Positions 31,101 to 39,645 are shown, numbered from the stretch's first letter. The stretch: DNA of 64,000 nt from Riemerella anatipestifer (GCF_009670965.2 NZ_CP073239.1:1364001-1428000); one strand, 5' to 3'. Numbers and translations: made by a program. Notes: a model not told the origin generated them from the letters alone.

Positions 31101-31464
31101 GAGCCTCGGTTTGAGATTGGGCTTCATTTTCTTTCTCTTTCTGCTGCTCTTTTTGGTGCCCCTTCTTTTTTCCCTCTTTTTTAGGAGGGTGGTAGCACAT
31201 TGCCGTCAGGAACGGGAAGTGTTTTAGGATAAGTTCCGTTAGTTGGCTCTTCTTGAGTAAATCGTGGTCGTTGTTGAGTATATTATTCCATGTCCCACAG
31301 ACAACATCTGCGATTTTGTCATCATTTGAAGGGGTCTTAAGCCCCAACTGTTCGTTGATATGGCAGATGGTGATAAAAGCATTATGCCTCGCAATGTTAA
31401 GGAAAGCTCCCCAAAAGAACTTGTGTTTCAGTGTGTAAACATTCGGTAGTAAAGGTTTTTCCAT
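28177..31464 (-). CDS. cas13b: Cas13b, RNA-guided RNA nuclease of type VI-B CRISPR
   Basis: 1095 residues. Two HEPN RNase motifs lie at the protein ends as in all Cas13b: R142-NYYS-H147 (LRNLRNYYSHHSH) and R1039-NAFC-H1044 (SVRNAFCHNQYPFY). A Lys/Glu-rich low-complexity insert near residues 95-120 sits in HEPN1. The middle carries the helical and lid regions that process pre-crRNA. The sequence matches, as I remember it, the R. anatipestifer Cas13b, with scattered substitutions. It binds crRNAs with the spacer 5' and the repeat 3', cleaves matching RNA, and then cuts bystander RNA. It is the first gene of the minus-strand cas13b-csx28-array unit; no cas1, cas2 or tracrRNA is nearby. Confidence 0.97.
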   Translation of the reverse strand: MEKPLLPNVYTLKHKFFWGAFLNIARHNAFITICHINEQLGLKTPSNDDKIADVVCGTWNNILNNDHDLLKKSQLTELILKHFPFLTAMCYHPPKKEGKKKGHQKEQQKEKENEAQSQTEALNPSELIKALKTLVKQLRNLRNYYSHHSHKKLDAEKDIFKHLYKAFDASLRMVKEDYKVHFTVNLTRDFAHLNRKGKNKQDNPDFNRYRFEKDGFFTESGLLFFTNLFLDKRDAYWMLKKVSGFKSSHKQSEKMTTEVFCRSRILLPKLRLESRYDHNQMLLDMLSELSRCPKLLYEKLSEENKKHFQVEADGFLDEIEEEQNPFKDTLIRHQDRFPYFALRYLDLNESFKSIRFQVDLGTYHYCIYDKKIGDEQEKRHLTRTLLSFGRLQDFTEINRPQEWKALTKDLDYKETSNQPFISKTTPHYHITDNKIGFRLRTSKELYPSLEVKDGANRIAKYPYNSDFVAHAFISVHELLPLMFYQHLTGKSEDLLKETVRHIQRIYKDFEEERINTIEDLEKANQGRLPLGAFPKQMLGLLQNKQPDLSEKAKIKIEKLIAETKLLSHRLNTKLKSSPKLGKRREKLIKTGVLADWLVKDFMRFQPVAYDVQNQPIESSKANSTEFQLIQRALALYGGEKNRLEGYFKQTNLIGNTNPHPFLNKFNWKACRNLVDFYQQYLEQREKFLEAIKNQPWEPYQYCLLLKIPKENRKNLVKGWEQGGISLPRGLFTEAIRETLSEDLTLSKPIRKEIKKHGRVGFISRAITLYFKEKYQDDHQSFYDLPYKLEAKASPLPKKDHYEYWQQNKPQSPTESQRLELHTSDRWKDYLLYKRWQHLEKKLRLYRNQDIMLWLMTLELTKNHFKELKLNDHQLKLKNLEVNVQEADAKLNPLNQTLPMVLPVKVYPATALGEVQYQETPIRTVYIREEQTKALKMGNFKALVKDRRLNGLFSFIKEENDTQKHPISQLRLRRELEIYQSLRVDAFKETLDLEEKLLKKHTSLSSLENKFRILLEEWKKEYATSSKVTDEHIAFIASVRNAFCHNQYPFYKEALHAPIPLFTVAQPTTEEKDGLGIAEALLRVLREYCEIVKSQI

Positions 31465-31543
31465 AGTTATCTATTTAGTTGCCTAAAGTTAATTATTTTT
31501 TTTCAAAACTTCTATTGTGGTTAATATATCTCATCGCCAAAAC

Positions 31544-31577
31544 AAAAAAGCACAAAACGAAAGTTCTGTGCTTTTAT
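31544..31577 (-). terminator. Terminator between glk and cas13b
   Basis: Stem AAAAGCACA (31546-31554) with TGTGCTTTT (31567-31575), extended by AAC/GTT pairs. On the minus strand it is followed by TTTTTTG. It separates glk transcription from cas13b. Confidence 0.75.
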
Positions 31578-31597
31578 ATTACTTGATGTTATCTATT

Positions 31598-32647
31598 CTA
31601 GTGTTTTCCAAAAGCACCGTAGTAAGCCGCTCCTGTAAGAATGGCGTTCTCATTCTTTAGAAGATAGATAGGGGTACTTTTTAAGATGTTTTCCATTTTG
31701 TCGCTAATCACAAAAGTTTGGTAGAAACTTGGCATTTTGAGTAGTGCCTCTATCTTTACTGCAAGGCTTCCTGCCAAAATAAGTCCTCCTGTTGCCTTTA
31801 GTTTTAGAACGAGGTTACTCGCTTCTCTTGCAATGAAATCAACATACGCCTCTACGGTTAAAGCACAAGCTCTGTTTTCGCCGTTGAGTGCCGCATCAAT
31901 GATGACCTCGTGGCGTTCTCCTTTTTCTAGTTTTTGTGTAAGCCATTCTGGTTCTTCTTGGCGTCTCATATCTCTTACAAAACGGTACACATTGAATAAT
32001 CCCTCATGAGATAACACCGACTCCCAACTTACGATGCCGTGTATTGCTTTTAAAAAACGGTAAAGTTCTAGCTCGTCTTCTGCTCTAGGAGAAAATTCGG
32101 AGTGTCCACCTTCGGTTGCAAAAGGGCGTAAACATTCTCCATCCCAAAACATACCTGCTTCACCTAAACCTCTCCCTGGAGCTAAAATAGCCACATTACC
32201 TTTAGTAGTGCTGCTGTTTTTGTGCAGAGTGCAGAAGTCTTTATCTTCCGTACCTTTAAGCCCATAGGCCATTGCTTCTAAGTCGTTGATAAGGGTAATG
32301 TGTTCTACCTCGGTTCTACTTCTAATGAGTTCTATATCTAAATCAAAAGGAAGGTTTTCGGTAGTGCATTTGCCATTTAAAACAGGACCCGGCACTGCTA
32401 TAGAAACTCTAGAGGGTTTGCTTAAGCTATGCTCTTCTAAGAAAAGGTTTAGAATATCACTAAAAAGCCCAAAATCTTGAGTGTTGTATTCTTTTTTGTC
32501 TTTTAATTCTAATTTTCCGTTCTCAGAAACATAGTAGCCTAGGGTAGTGCTTTTCTGTTTTACATCAGCAGCAACGAGGCTTATGCTTTGGTTTTCAGTT
32601 GATTTTTCTCCAGGTAAATGGAGTGGAAATTTATTTTGAAAAGGCAT
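31598..32647 (-). CDS. glk: Glucokinase-family sugar kinase with altered phosphate-binding motif
   Basis: 349 residues from the start at 32647 (MPFQNKFPLHLPGE). An in-frame ATG nine codons earlier lies inside the minus-strand -7 box TATCTTTG (plus 32672-32679), so it is probably not used. Glk family segments are clear: INDLEAMAYGL, LAPGRGLGEAGM, ATEGGHSEFSP (sugar/catalytic region) and GGLILAGSLAVKI. However, the N-terminal DVGGTKT phosphate-1 loop is replaced by DVKQKST. That loop contacts ATP phosphates in working glucokinases, so activity is doubtful. Divergent from alaS. Confidence 0.82.
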   Translation of the reverse strand: MPFQNKFPLHLPGEKSTENQSISLVAADVKQKSTTLGYYVSENGKLELKDKKEYNTQDFGLFSDILNLFLEEHSLSKPSRVSIAVPGPVLNGKCTTENLPFDLDIELIRSRTEVEHITLINDLEAMAYGLKGTEDKDFCTLHKNSSTTKGNVAILAPGRGLGEAGMFWDGECLRPFATEGGHSEFSPRAEDELELYRFLKAIHGIVSWESVLSHEGLFNVYRFVRDMRRQEEPEWLTQKLEKGERHEVIIDAALNGENRACALTVEAYVDFIAREASNLVLKLKATGGLILAGSLAVKIEALLKMPSFYQTFVISDKMENILKSTPIYLLKNENAILTGAAYYGAFGKH

Positions 32648-32772
32648 ATCAAATATTTTTAAGTGAGGTTTCAAAGATAACAGAATATTTTGTTTTATGA
32701 AAATAAAAGTAAGAGGGCTAATTTTCAGTATTGTAAGTTGGGTTGATAGTACTGTTTTATATGATTTTTGTG

Positions 32773-32780
32773 TAAATTTG
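32773..32780 (+). promoter_or_regulatory. -7 box of alaS
   Basis: TAAATTTG, a perfect TAnnTTTG box, ends 30 nt before the alaS ATG. No TTTG is found at the usual distance upstream, so the -33 element is weak. Confidence 0.5.
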
Positions 32781-32810
32781 CCACCAATTGTAATTTAGAT
32801 AGTATATATA

Positions 32811-35414
32811 ATGACTTCACAGCAGATAAGACAGGCTTTTTTAGATTTTTTTAAAAGTAAAGAACACCTTATAGTGCCTTCCGCACCAATAGTATTGAAA
32901 GACGACCCTACACTGATGTTTTCTAATTCAGGAATGACACAGTTTAAGGATTATTTTTTAGGTTACAAAACACCTAAAGCTCCTAGAATTGCAGATACAC
33001 AGAAATGTTTGCGTGTGTCTGGGAAACATAACGACTTAGACGATGTAGGGAGAGATACCTACCACCACACAATGTTCGAAATGCTAGGTAACTGGTCTTT
33101 TGGAAACTACTTTAAAAAGGAGGCGATTGCTTTTGCGTGGGAGCTACTTACGGAGGTTTATAAAATCCCAAAGGAAAACTTATATGTTACCATTTTTGAA
33201 GGTGATGCTACCGAAAATCTAGAGCGAGACCAAGAGGCATACAATTGTTGGAAGTCTTACATTGCTGAAGATAGAATTCTTAACGGAAATAAAAAGGATA
33301 ACTTCTGGGAAATGGGCGAATCTGGACCTTGTGGACCTTGCTCGGAAATTCATATTGATTTAAGAAGTGAGGAGGAAAAGTCCAAAGTTTCAGGTAAAGA
33401 TTTGGTAAACCAAGACCATCCGCAGGTTATAGAAGTGTGGAATCTTGTATTTATGGAGTTTAACCGCAAAGCTGATGGTAGCTTAGAGAAACTTCCTGCT
33501 CAACATGTGGATACAGGTATGGGCTTTGAAAGGTTGTGTATGGCATTACAAGGTAAAACTTCTAACTATGATACTGATGTCTTCACACCTTTGATTGCTA
33601 AAGTAGAGCAACTTTCTCAAAAAAAGTACGAAGGCTTATTAGATAATGAGAAAGATATTGCAATAAGAGTGGTAGTGGACCATATCCGAGCGGTATCTTT
33701 TGCTATTGCTGACGGTCAGTTGCCGTCTAACACGGGGGCAGGTTATGTTATCAGAAGAATTTTACGCCGTGCTATTTCTTACTCGTACCGTTTCTTAGAT
33801 ATGAAAGAGGCGTTCTTGTACGAACTCGTAGCGGTGCTTAAAAATCAGATGGGAGCATTTTTCCCAGAGATAGAAAAGCAAGAGAAATTGGTTACAGAAG
33901 TGATTAAAGAGGAGGAAAACTCATTCCTTAAAACCATAGAACACGGCTTAGTAAGGTTAGAGAATATTATTCAAGAAACGCTTAAAAAAGGTGAAAAAAC
34001 ATTACCTGGAGCAGAAGTTTTTGAGTTGTATGATACTTATGGTTTCCCTGCAGATTTGTCTAGAATTATAGCGGAGGAAAAAGGACTTACCGTGGACGAA
34101 AAGGGCTTTGATGAGGAAATGGAGAAACAAAAGCAGCGTTCTAAAAAGTCTTCGGCTCAGAAAGTGTACGATTGGGTTACTTTAAAAGATGAAACGGAGT
34201 CTTTTGTAGGTTATGACCAATTAGAACATAAAGTGTTCATCACGAAATACCGAAAATTAGAAAATAAAGATGGTGTATTCTACCAAGTAGTGTTTAACCA
34301 AACCCCTTTCTATGCAGAAGGTGGGGGACAAGTAGGAGATAAAGGTTATATAGAAAGCGAGGAAGGTCAGTTTGAAGTATTAGATACTAAAAAGGAGAAT
34401 AACCTTAATATTTCCCTTATTAAAGATTTGCCACAAGCTCCAGAGAAAGAGTTTACAGCGGTTGTGGATAGCAGGTTGCGTAGAAATACACAAGCTAACC
34501 ACTCTGCCACACACCTTTTACACGAGGCTCTAAGAGAGGTTTTGGGTACTCATGTGGAGCAGAAAGGTTCTTTCGTGGGAGCAGATTATTTAAGATTTGA
34601 TTTTTCTCACTTTAGTAAAATGTCCGATGAGGAAATAGCTTTGGTAGAAGAAAAAGTAAACGCTAAAATTAAAGAGAATATTAGCTTACAAGAGTACAGA
34701 AATATCCCAATACAGGAAGCTCTAGATAAAGGAGCAATGGCTCTTTTTGGAGAAAAGTATGGGGATAATGTCAGAATGATTCAGTTCGGAAGTTCTAAAG
34801 AGTTGTGTGGTGGTACTCACGCTAAATCTACAAGCGAGATAGGTTTGTTCAAAATTGTTTCCGAAAGCTCTACTGCGGCAGGTATTCGTAGGATAGAGGC
34901 TATCTCTTCTGAAAAAGCAAATGCTTATTTTAAAGAGTTAGAGGAGCAAATGGCTCAACTTTCTCTTGTATTAAAAACTAAAGATGTTCAGAAATCAGTA
35001 GAGAAGTTGTTGGAGGAAAATCAGAAGTTGAAATCAGAATTAGAAACTATTAAAAAAGAGTTAGCTAAAAATGAAACGGCAGATTGGAAAAATCAGTTTG
35101 TTTCCAAGGAAGGTAAAAATCTATTAGTGAAAATGACTTCGCTAGATGCAGCATCGGTTAAAGATATTGTATTTCAGCTTAAAAAAGAAGTGTCTACTTC
35201 GGTAATAGTTATCCTTTCCGATGCTAATGATAAGCCAATGATAAGTGTAGGTGTTTCTGACGATTTAGGCGATAGCTATAATGCTGGAGCTATAGTGAAA
35301 GAGTTGGCTAAAGAGATACAAGGTGGTGGCGGTGGTAACCCAGGATTTGCCACAGCAGGTGGTAAAAACCTAGAAGGTTTACCAAAGGCTTACGAAAAAG
35401 CTCAATGTTTATAA
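32811..35414 (+). CDS. alaS: Alanyl-tRNA synthetase
   Basis: 867 residues, full length. Class II catalytic core (about 1-250, with [15 protein letters not shown] and the motif around [13 protein letters not shown]), tRNA-recognition helices, and the editing domain with its zinc ligands HSATH (near residue 564) and CGGTH (near 667). The C-Ala domain ends [14 protein letters not shown]. It charges tRNA-Ala and clears mischarged Ser/Gly. Single gene with its own terminator. Confidence 0.97.
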   Translation: MTSQQIRQAFLDFFKSKEHLIVPSAPIVLKDDPTLMFSNSGMTQFKDYFLGYKTPKAPRIADTQKCLRVSGKHNDLDDVGRDTYHHTMFEMLGNWSFGNYFKKEAIAFAWELLTEVYKIPKENLYVTIFEGDATENLERDQEAYNCWKSYIAEDRILNGNKKDNFWEMGESGPCGPCSEIHIDLRSEEEKSKVSGKDLVNQDHPQVIEVWNLVFMEFNRKADGSLEKLPAQHVDTGMGFERLCMALQGKTSNYDTDVFTPLIAKVEQLSQKKYEGLLDNEKDIAIRVVVDHIRAVSFAIADGQLPSNTGAGYVIRRILRRAISYSYRFLDMKEAFLYELVAVLKNQMGAFFPEIEKQEKLVTEVIKEEENSFLKTIEHGLVRLENIIQETLKKGEKTLPGAEVFELYDTYGFPADLSRIIAEEKGLTVDEKGFDEEMEKQKQRSKKSSAQKVYDWVTLKDETESFVGYDQLEHKVFITKYRKLENKDGVFYQVVFNQTPFYAEGGGQVGDKGYIESEEGQFEVLDTKKENNLNISLIKDLPQAPEKEFTAVVDSRLRRNTQANHSATHLLHEALREVLGTHVEQKGSFVGADYLRFDFSHFSKMSDEEIALVEEKVNAKIKENISLQEYRNIPIQEALDKGAMALFGEKYGDNVRMIQFGSSKELCGGTHAKSTSEIGLFKIVSESSTAAGIRRIEAISSEKANAYFKELEEQMAQLSLVLKTKDVQKSVEKLLEENQKLKSELETIKKELAKNETADWKNQFVSKEGKNLLVKMTSLDAASVKDIVFQLKKEVSTSVIVILSDANDKPMISVGVSDDLGDSYNAGAIVKELAKEIQGGGGGNPGFATAGGKNLEGLPKAYEKAQCL

Positions 35415-35420
35415 AAAACT

Positions 35421-35453
35421 AAAAGGATTGTTCTCTAAGAACAATCCTTTTTT
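35421..35453 (+). terminator. Terminator of alaS
   Basis: 12-bp perfect stem AAAGGATTGTTC (35422-35433) with GAACAATCCTTT (35439-35450), 5-nt loop, T run. It starts 7 nt after the alaS stop. Confidence 0.9.
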
Positions 35454-35465
35454 AATTATAGGTCT

Positions 35466-35498
35466 AAAAAAACAGCTAAAACTAATTAGCTGTTTTTT
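35466..35498 (-). terminator. Terminator of the SurA-like gene
   Basis: 13-bp stem AAAAAACAGCTAA (35467-35479) with TTAGCTGTTTTTT (35486-35498). On the minus strand it is followed by T. It lies 8 nt past the stop of the isomerase gene, back to back with the alaS terminator. Confidence 0.85.
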
Positions 35499-35505
35499 GT
35501 GTTTC

Positions 35506-36873
35506 TTATTTGGTAAGAGCCTGTTTGTTCCAATCTACATCAAATTGGCAAGATTTGTAACGCCCATCAATAGATATGAAAGTATCTGGTAGTTTTTCAA
35601 CAATCCATTTCTCCATTACCTTGCCCTTTTTTTGTTCTAGAGCATAATTTTTTATTCTTTCATAGTCTGTAGCTATATCAAGTGTATGGGCTGGAATCTC
35701 TTCTAAAACTTTGATAATGCTTACCACTTTTTTATCTCTATTGGCTACATCTTCAAATGCATCTGTAATATCTCCTACCTTTAGACCCACAATCTGATAG
35801 CTGTAAGTAGCAGGTAAGTCAAGTTTTTCCAATCTGTCAGAACCTCCAGGTGTAGAGATAACACCTGCATTAAATTTGGTAGCCTTATCATCAGAGTATT
35901 TGTAAGCTGCTTCTTTAAAGGTAAGTTTACCTTCTTCTATTTGTTTTTTGATATCGTTGAGTTCTTTTTTGGCAGTTGCTATTTCTTCAGCGTTAGGTTC
36001 TGCTTTTAGTAGTATATGTCTGGCATCGTAGAATTTACCACTTTTCTTAACAAGCTGTATAAGGTGATACCCAAACTCAGACTCTATAGGTTTAGAAAGT
36101 TCGCCTTCCTGTAAATTGAGAGCAGCAGCTTCAAAAGCTTTTACCATAGCTCCCTTTGCGATGTTTTTGTATAGTCCTCCAGTAGCAACAGACCCAGGGT
36201 CTTCGGAATATATCCTTGCCATTTTTTCAAAACTTTCACCGCCTTCTATGTCTTTCTTGATTTGGTTAAGTTTGTCAATTAATTTTTGCTGATGCTCCTT
36301 TGTTAATTTAGGATAAAGGGTAATCTTTGCTAACGAAATTTCGTCTTTCACCATAGGAAGTTGTCCCTTATAGGTATTGTAGAAATCGGTAACTTCGTTT
36401 GGTGTGATGTTAACACCGTTAGTAATTCTTTGATATTTCGCTTGTCCGTAATATTGGTCAGTATCAATTTGCTCTATTGCAGACTTCATCTCAAATGAAT
36501 TTCTGAATTTGTAAGCAGCTAGAAGCTCCTTTTCTGACGGGAATTGTGCTAAAAGCTCGTTATACTTGGCTTCTGCCTGTTGCTTAATAGCTTCAGAGTG
36601 ATTTTCTATTAAGGTGTCTTTCTTTGCTTCGTAGATGAGTAGCTTATTGCTTAATACTTTTTCCAAGAACTCACATCTATTAGCTGTTTGTGCCCCTTGC
36701 TGACGAGCGTAATTCTCTTGCTGTTCTATATCTGATTCTAAAACTATTTCGTTGCCTACTACTGCGGCTATCCCGTCCACTAAATCCCCAGGTTTAAGCT
36801 GTGCATGAGCGTTAAACGAAAGTAATGTGATAAAAAAACTCAGTAGGAAGGTAATTTTATGTTTATAGTTCAT
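35506..36873 (-). CDS. Periplasmic peptidyl-prolyl isomerase, SurA-like (two parvulin domains)
   Basis: 455 residues. The signal peptide (residues 1-24, LLSFFITLLSFNAHA) is followed by a helical chaperone N-domain (VVGNEIVLESDIEQQ), a first parvulin domain near residues 175-275 (ISLAKITLYP...SEDPGSVATGG...SEFGYHLIQL), and a second near 280-380 (ARHILLK...YKYSDDKATKFNAG). This is the SurA/PrsA-type chaperone for outer-membrane protein folding. A minus-strand -7 box TATTTTTG (plus 36901-36908) lies about 28 nt upstream of the ATG. I avoid the strict name surA because Bacteroidota carry several such paralogues. Confidence 0.88.
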   Translation of the reverse strand: MNYKHKITFLLSFFITLLSFNAHAQLKPGDLVDGIAAVVGNEIVLESDIEQQENYARQQGAQTANRCEFLEKVLSNKLLIYEAKKDTLIENHSEAIKQQAEAKYNELLAQFPSEKELLAAYKFRNSFEMKSAIEQIDTDQYYGQAKYQRITNGVNITPNEVTDFYNTYKGQLPMVKDEISLAKITLYPKLTKEHQQKLIDKLNQIKKDIEGGESFEKMARIYSEDPGSVATGGLYKNIAKGAMVKAFEAAALNLQEGELSKPIESEFGYHLIQLVKKSGKFYDARHILLKAEPNAEEIATAKKELNDIKKQIEEGKLTFKEAAYKYSDDKATKFNAGVISTPGGSDRLEKLDLPATYSYQIVGLKVGDITDAFEDVANRDKKVVSIIKVLEEIPAHTLDIATDYERIKNYALEQKKGKVMEKWIVEKLPDTFISIDGRYKSCQFDVDWNKQALTK

Positions 36874-36969
36874 ATTTAATTAAATTTAAAACCTAAGTTG
36901 CAAAAATAGAATTATTAAACAATAACTCTTAATATTTTATTATAATTATTTCTTAAAATTTGTAGCTGT

Positions 36970-37890
36970 TTAAAGTTTTACTTCAAAGGCAGTTAACCTT
37001 TTAAATTCTTGTATTCTTTCTTTAAGCATAGTTTCTGATATATTGGCAAGTCTTTCTGTACCGAATTTTTCTACCGTAAAAGAAGCAATAGCAGAGCCCA
37101 TCATTAGAGCGGTTTTCATATTTTCAAAGCTGTAATCTTGGGTTTTAGCAAGGTGGGCTGCAAAACCTCCCGCAAAAGAGTCTCCCGCACCTGTAGGGTC
37201 AAACACATCTTCTAAAGGTAAAGCAGGAATTGCAAAGATTTGGTTTTTATCAAAGAGTAAAGCTCCGTGCTCTCCTTTTTTAATGATGACAAATTGAGGT
37301 CCCATCTTTCGGATTTTCTGAGCGGCTTTTACTAAAGAATATTCTCCAGAAAGTTGTCTAGCCTCTTCGTCGTTAATGCAAATGATGTCTATTTTAGAAA
37401 TAATGTCTAATAACAAATCCCAAGTATGCTTCATCCAAAAGTTCATAGTGTCCAGGATAACGAGCTTGGGGCGTTTTTTCATTTTGTTAAGAACTGACAT
37501 TTGTACCGCAGGGTGTAAATTCCCTAATAGTAATACCTCTGCTTCTTGAGCTTTTTCTGGGATTTTGGGGTCAAAGTTTTCGAGAACATTCAGCTCTGTG
37601 GATACGGTATCTCTAACATTTAAGTCACTGTGGTATTTCCCTGACCAAAAGAAGGTTTTTCCGTTAGGGATAATTTCTATTCCATCAATATTGATGTTTT
37701 TACGCAGCATCATATCTAATTCTTCTTGAGGGAAATCTCCTCCTACCACAGAAACCAGCCCTACACTAGCTTCCATTACAGAAGCGGCTAATCCTATATA
37801 AGTGGCAGCACCACCTAGTGTTTTGTCGGTTTTTCCAAAAGGGGTTTCTATGGCATCAAAAGCAACAGTTCCTACAGCTAAAAGTTTCAT
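36970..37890 (-). CDS. PfkB family carbohydrate/nucleoside kinase
   Basis: 306 residues, ribokinase fold. The N-terminal GGAATYIGLAAS segment and the C-terminal PfkB signature DPTGAGDSFAGGFAAHLA (catalytic Asp in GAGD, anion hole) are clear. The family phosphorylates sugars, sugar phosphates or nucleosides; the substrate is not evident from sequence. It starts 25 nt after gldD stops and probably shares its transcript. Confidence 0.88.
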   Translation of the reverse strand: MKLLAVGTVAFDAIETPFGKTDKTLGGAATYIGLAASVMEASVGLVSVVGGDFPQEELDMMLRKNINIDGIEIIPNGKTFFWSGKYHSDLNVRDTVSTELNVLENFDPKIPEKAQEAEVLLLGNLHPAVQMSVLNKMKKRPKLVILDTMNFWMKHTWDLLLDIISKIDIICINDEEARQLSGEYSLVKAAQKIRKMGPQFVIIKKGEHGALLFDKNQIFAIPALPLEDVFDPTGAGDSFAGGFAAHLAKTQDYSFENMKTALMMGSAIASFTVEKFGTERLANISETMLKERIQEFKRLTAFEVKL

Positions 37891-37915
37891 TGTTTTTCTG
37901 TTTGAATTTTTATAA

Positions 37916-38479
37916 TTATTTCTTCCACTGGAAGGTTTCTATCAAGTGGAGTATATCTGTTTTTATGTATTCTACCGCAGGGGCAAGAGAATCTGGTTTG
38001 GGGCGAGAGTTAAAATATAAATTCCCTGTTATAAAATGGTGAGTGCTATCTGTGATAAAAAACTGAATGTTAGATGCAGACTCGCCCTTTAGTTCATAAA
38101 AGTTGCCAAATACTCTTTTTTCAGGATAGCTAAAAGATTTGGTTTCTATGGCACTGGCTTTTATGGTGTGTTCGTAAACCATTTTTTCAGCTTCCTTTAC
38201 GTGTAGTTGAAAGTCGTTTCTTATAGGGAAGTAGGTTAAAAACACATTAGCTTTCATTTTAGGATAGCTGAGGTTAAACCAACATTCTCTCTGTTTAGCA
38301 GGTGTTACTTTAGCAAAATCCGAGAACTCAAAAGTATAACTACAAGTATTGTTAAAGGGTTGATAATGTGCTTTAGGATACTCTAAGCGGAGTTCTCCTT
38401 TAGGTTTGGGTAAGGTTTCGCCTTTACATCCGATGAGAGTAAAGACCAAGATAATGGAAAGTGTGATAACTTTAAACAT
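37916..38479 (-). CDS. gldD: Gliding motility lipoprotein GldD
   Basis: 187 residues from the ATG at 38479 (MFKVITLSI); an upstream in-frame ATG at 38506 would place nine extra residues ahead of the signal peptide, so it is less likely. The lipobox FTLIGC puts the lipid-bearing cysteine near residue 18. The segments PKPKGELRLEYPKAHYQPF, CWFNLSYPKMKA and FYELKGESASNIQFFITDS match GldD of flavobacteria. GldD is an outer-membrane/periplasmic lipoprotein required for gliding and linked to type IX secretion. A minus-strand -7 box TATTTTTG (plus 38484-38491) lies only 5 nt before the ATG, so the message may be nearly leaderless. Confidence 0.9.
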   Translation of the reverse strand: MFKVITLSIILVFTLIGCKGETLPKPKGELRLEYPKAHYQPFNNTCSYTFEFSDFAKVTPAKQRECWFNLSYPKMKANVFLTYFPIRNDFQLHVKEAEKMVYEHTIKASAIETKSFSYPEKRVFGNFYELKGESASNIQFFITDSTHHFITGNLYFNSRPKPDSLAPAVEYIKTDILHLIETFQWKK

Positions 38480-38523
38480 TGTGCAAAAATAAAAAATACT
38501 TACCAATTAAGGTGGTAAAAATG

Positions 38524-39645
38524 CTATTTGTTGAAAGTTTTATCAATGTAGTTTTCTAAAGGTTTCGGAAACGATTTTTGTTGCGAACTTTCATAATCCA
38601 CAAAATTGAAATTATGGTCGTGAGCAAGTTGTTCCAATAGTTCAATATTGGGTACACTAACGGCAATAAATTCTATTTCTAAATTTTTGTGTGTGAGTTT
38701 GTGTTTAACGGTATTATGATTGGAGATGTATTCTTCTAAATGTTTAGGTAAAAATTCTGGAAAATCATAAAGATTTTTCCAAATAGAAGAGCGGTCGCGT
38801 TTCTTTACTACAAAAAAATCATTGTGGTGGATAAAGTAGTATTTTAGTTTTATGTCTTCGGTTTTTACCTTCTTTATTTTAACAGGGAATTTATCTATTG
38901 TCCCCGTATTAGAAGCGATACAATCTTTACTTAAAGGACAAAGCTCACACGAAGGCTGTTTAGGTTTGCAAATGCCAGAGCCTAAGTCCATAATTGCTTG
39001 GTTGAAATCCCCAGGGTTATCTTTAGGAATGAGGTCTTTGGTAAGTTCCGAAAAATAATCAAACGCATTAGATTTTGAAATGTCAAAATCATCAGCGAAA
39101 AATCTAGAGAAGACACGGTAAAAATTACCATCTATGGCAGGGTAGGGCAACTGGTATGATATACTGCAAATGGCAGCGGCGGTGTATTTTCCTATACCTT
39201 TTAGTTTTAGAATGTCTTGGTATTCGGTAGGGAATTTTCCTCCAAAATCTTGCATAATTTGCCTAGCAGCATATTGTAGATTGATGGCTCTAGAGTAGTA
39301 GCCTAAGCCTTTCCAGTAGAGAAGTACTTCGTCTGTATCGGCTTCTGCTAAAGATTTTACATCAGGAAATCTGGCTACAAAATTAAGGTAATGCTGAAGC
39401 CCTTGCTGTACTTGGGTTTGTTGTAAAATAATCTCACAAATCCATATATTATAAGGGTTTGTAGTAGCTCTCCAAGGTAGGTCTCTAGCGTTTTGTTTGT
39501 ACCATTGGAGTATTCTAAAGCCAATGTTTAGAAAATCAGGGTTTTGTTTGTTTGTTTTCAAAAATAAGTTATATATTTGCACACCAAAAATAAAAACAAA
39601 AAAGGAAATGACAAAAGCAGAATTGGTAAATACCATATCGAACAA
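38524..39645 (-). CDS. mutY: Adenine DNA glycosylase MutY (start uncertain)
   Basis: Up to 373 residues. Excises A opposite 8-oxoG. Seen: LPWRATTNPYNIWICEIILQQTQV with the catalytic glutamate, the helix-hairpin-helix LKGIGKYTAAAI with Asp downstream (PAIDGNFYRV), and the iron-sulphur ligands C-x6-C-x2-C-x5-C (CKPKQPSCELCPLSKDC). A NUDIX-like C-terminal domain recognises 8-oxoG. The first conserved residues begin only at about residue 40. The ATG at 39645 overlaps hup by 38 nt and lies upstream of a minus-strand -7 box (39559-39566), so the true start is probably a non-ATG codon near 39535-39560. Confidence 0.92.
   Translation of the reverse strand: MFDMVFTNSAFVISFFVFIFGVQIYNLFLKTNKQNPDFLNIGFRILQWYKQNARDLPWRATTNPYNIWICEIILQQTQVQQGLQHYLNFVARFPDVKSLAEADTDEVLLYWKGLGYYSRAINLQYAARQIMQDFGGKFPTEYQDILKLKGIGKYTAAAICSISYQLPYPAIDGNFYRVFSRFFADDFDISKSNAFDYFSELTKDLIPKDNPGDFNQAIMDLGSGICKPKQPSCELCPLSKDCIASNTGTIDKFPVKIKKVKTEDIKLKYYFIHHNDFFVVKKRDRSSIWKNLYDFPEFLPKHLEEYISNHNTVKHKLTHKNLEIEFIAVSVPNIELLEQLAHDHNFNFVDYESSQQKSFPKPLENYIDKTFNK
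39547..39588. promoter_or_regulatory. Overlapping divergent promoters of hup and mutY
   Basis: Plus strand: TTTG (39547-39550 or 39551-39554) and TATATTTG (39572-39579), spaced 21 or 17 nt, 29 nt before the hup ATG. Minus strand: TTTG (plus 39585-39588) and TATTTTTG (plus 39559-39566), spaced 18 nt. The two cannot be occupied at once, so hup and mutY transcription may compete. Confidence 0.7.

Noticed and set aside
28346..31438. Plus-strand open frames opposite cas13b, for example 28573-28839 and 30979-31227
   Set aside because: They are shadows in antisense frames of a strongly supported gene, with no initiation signals.
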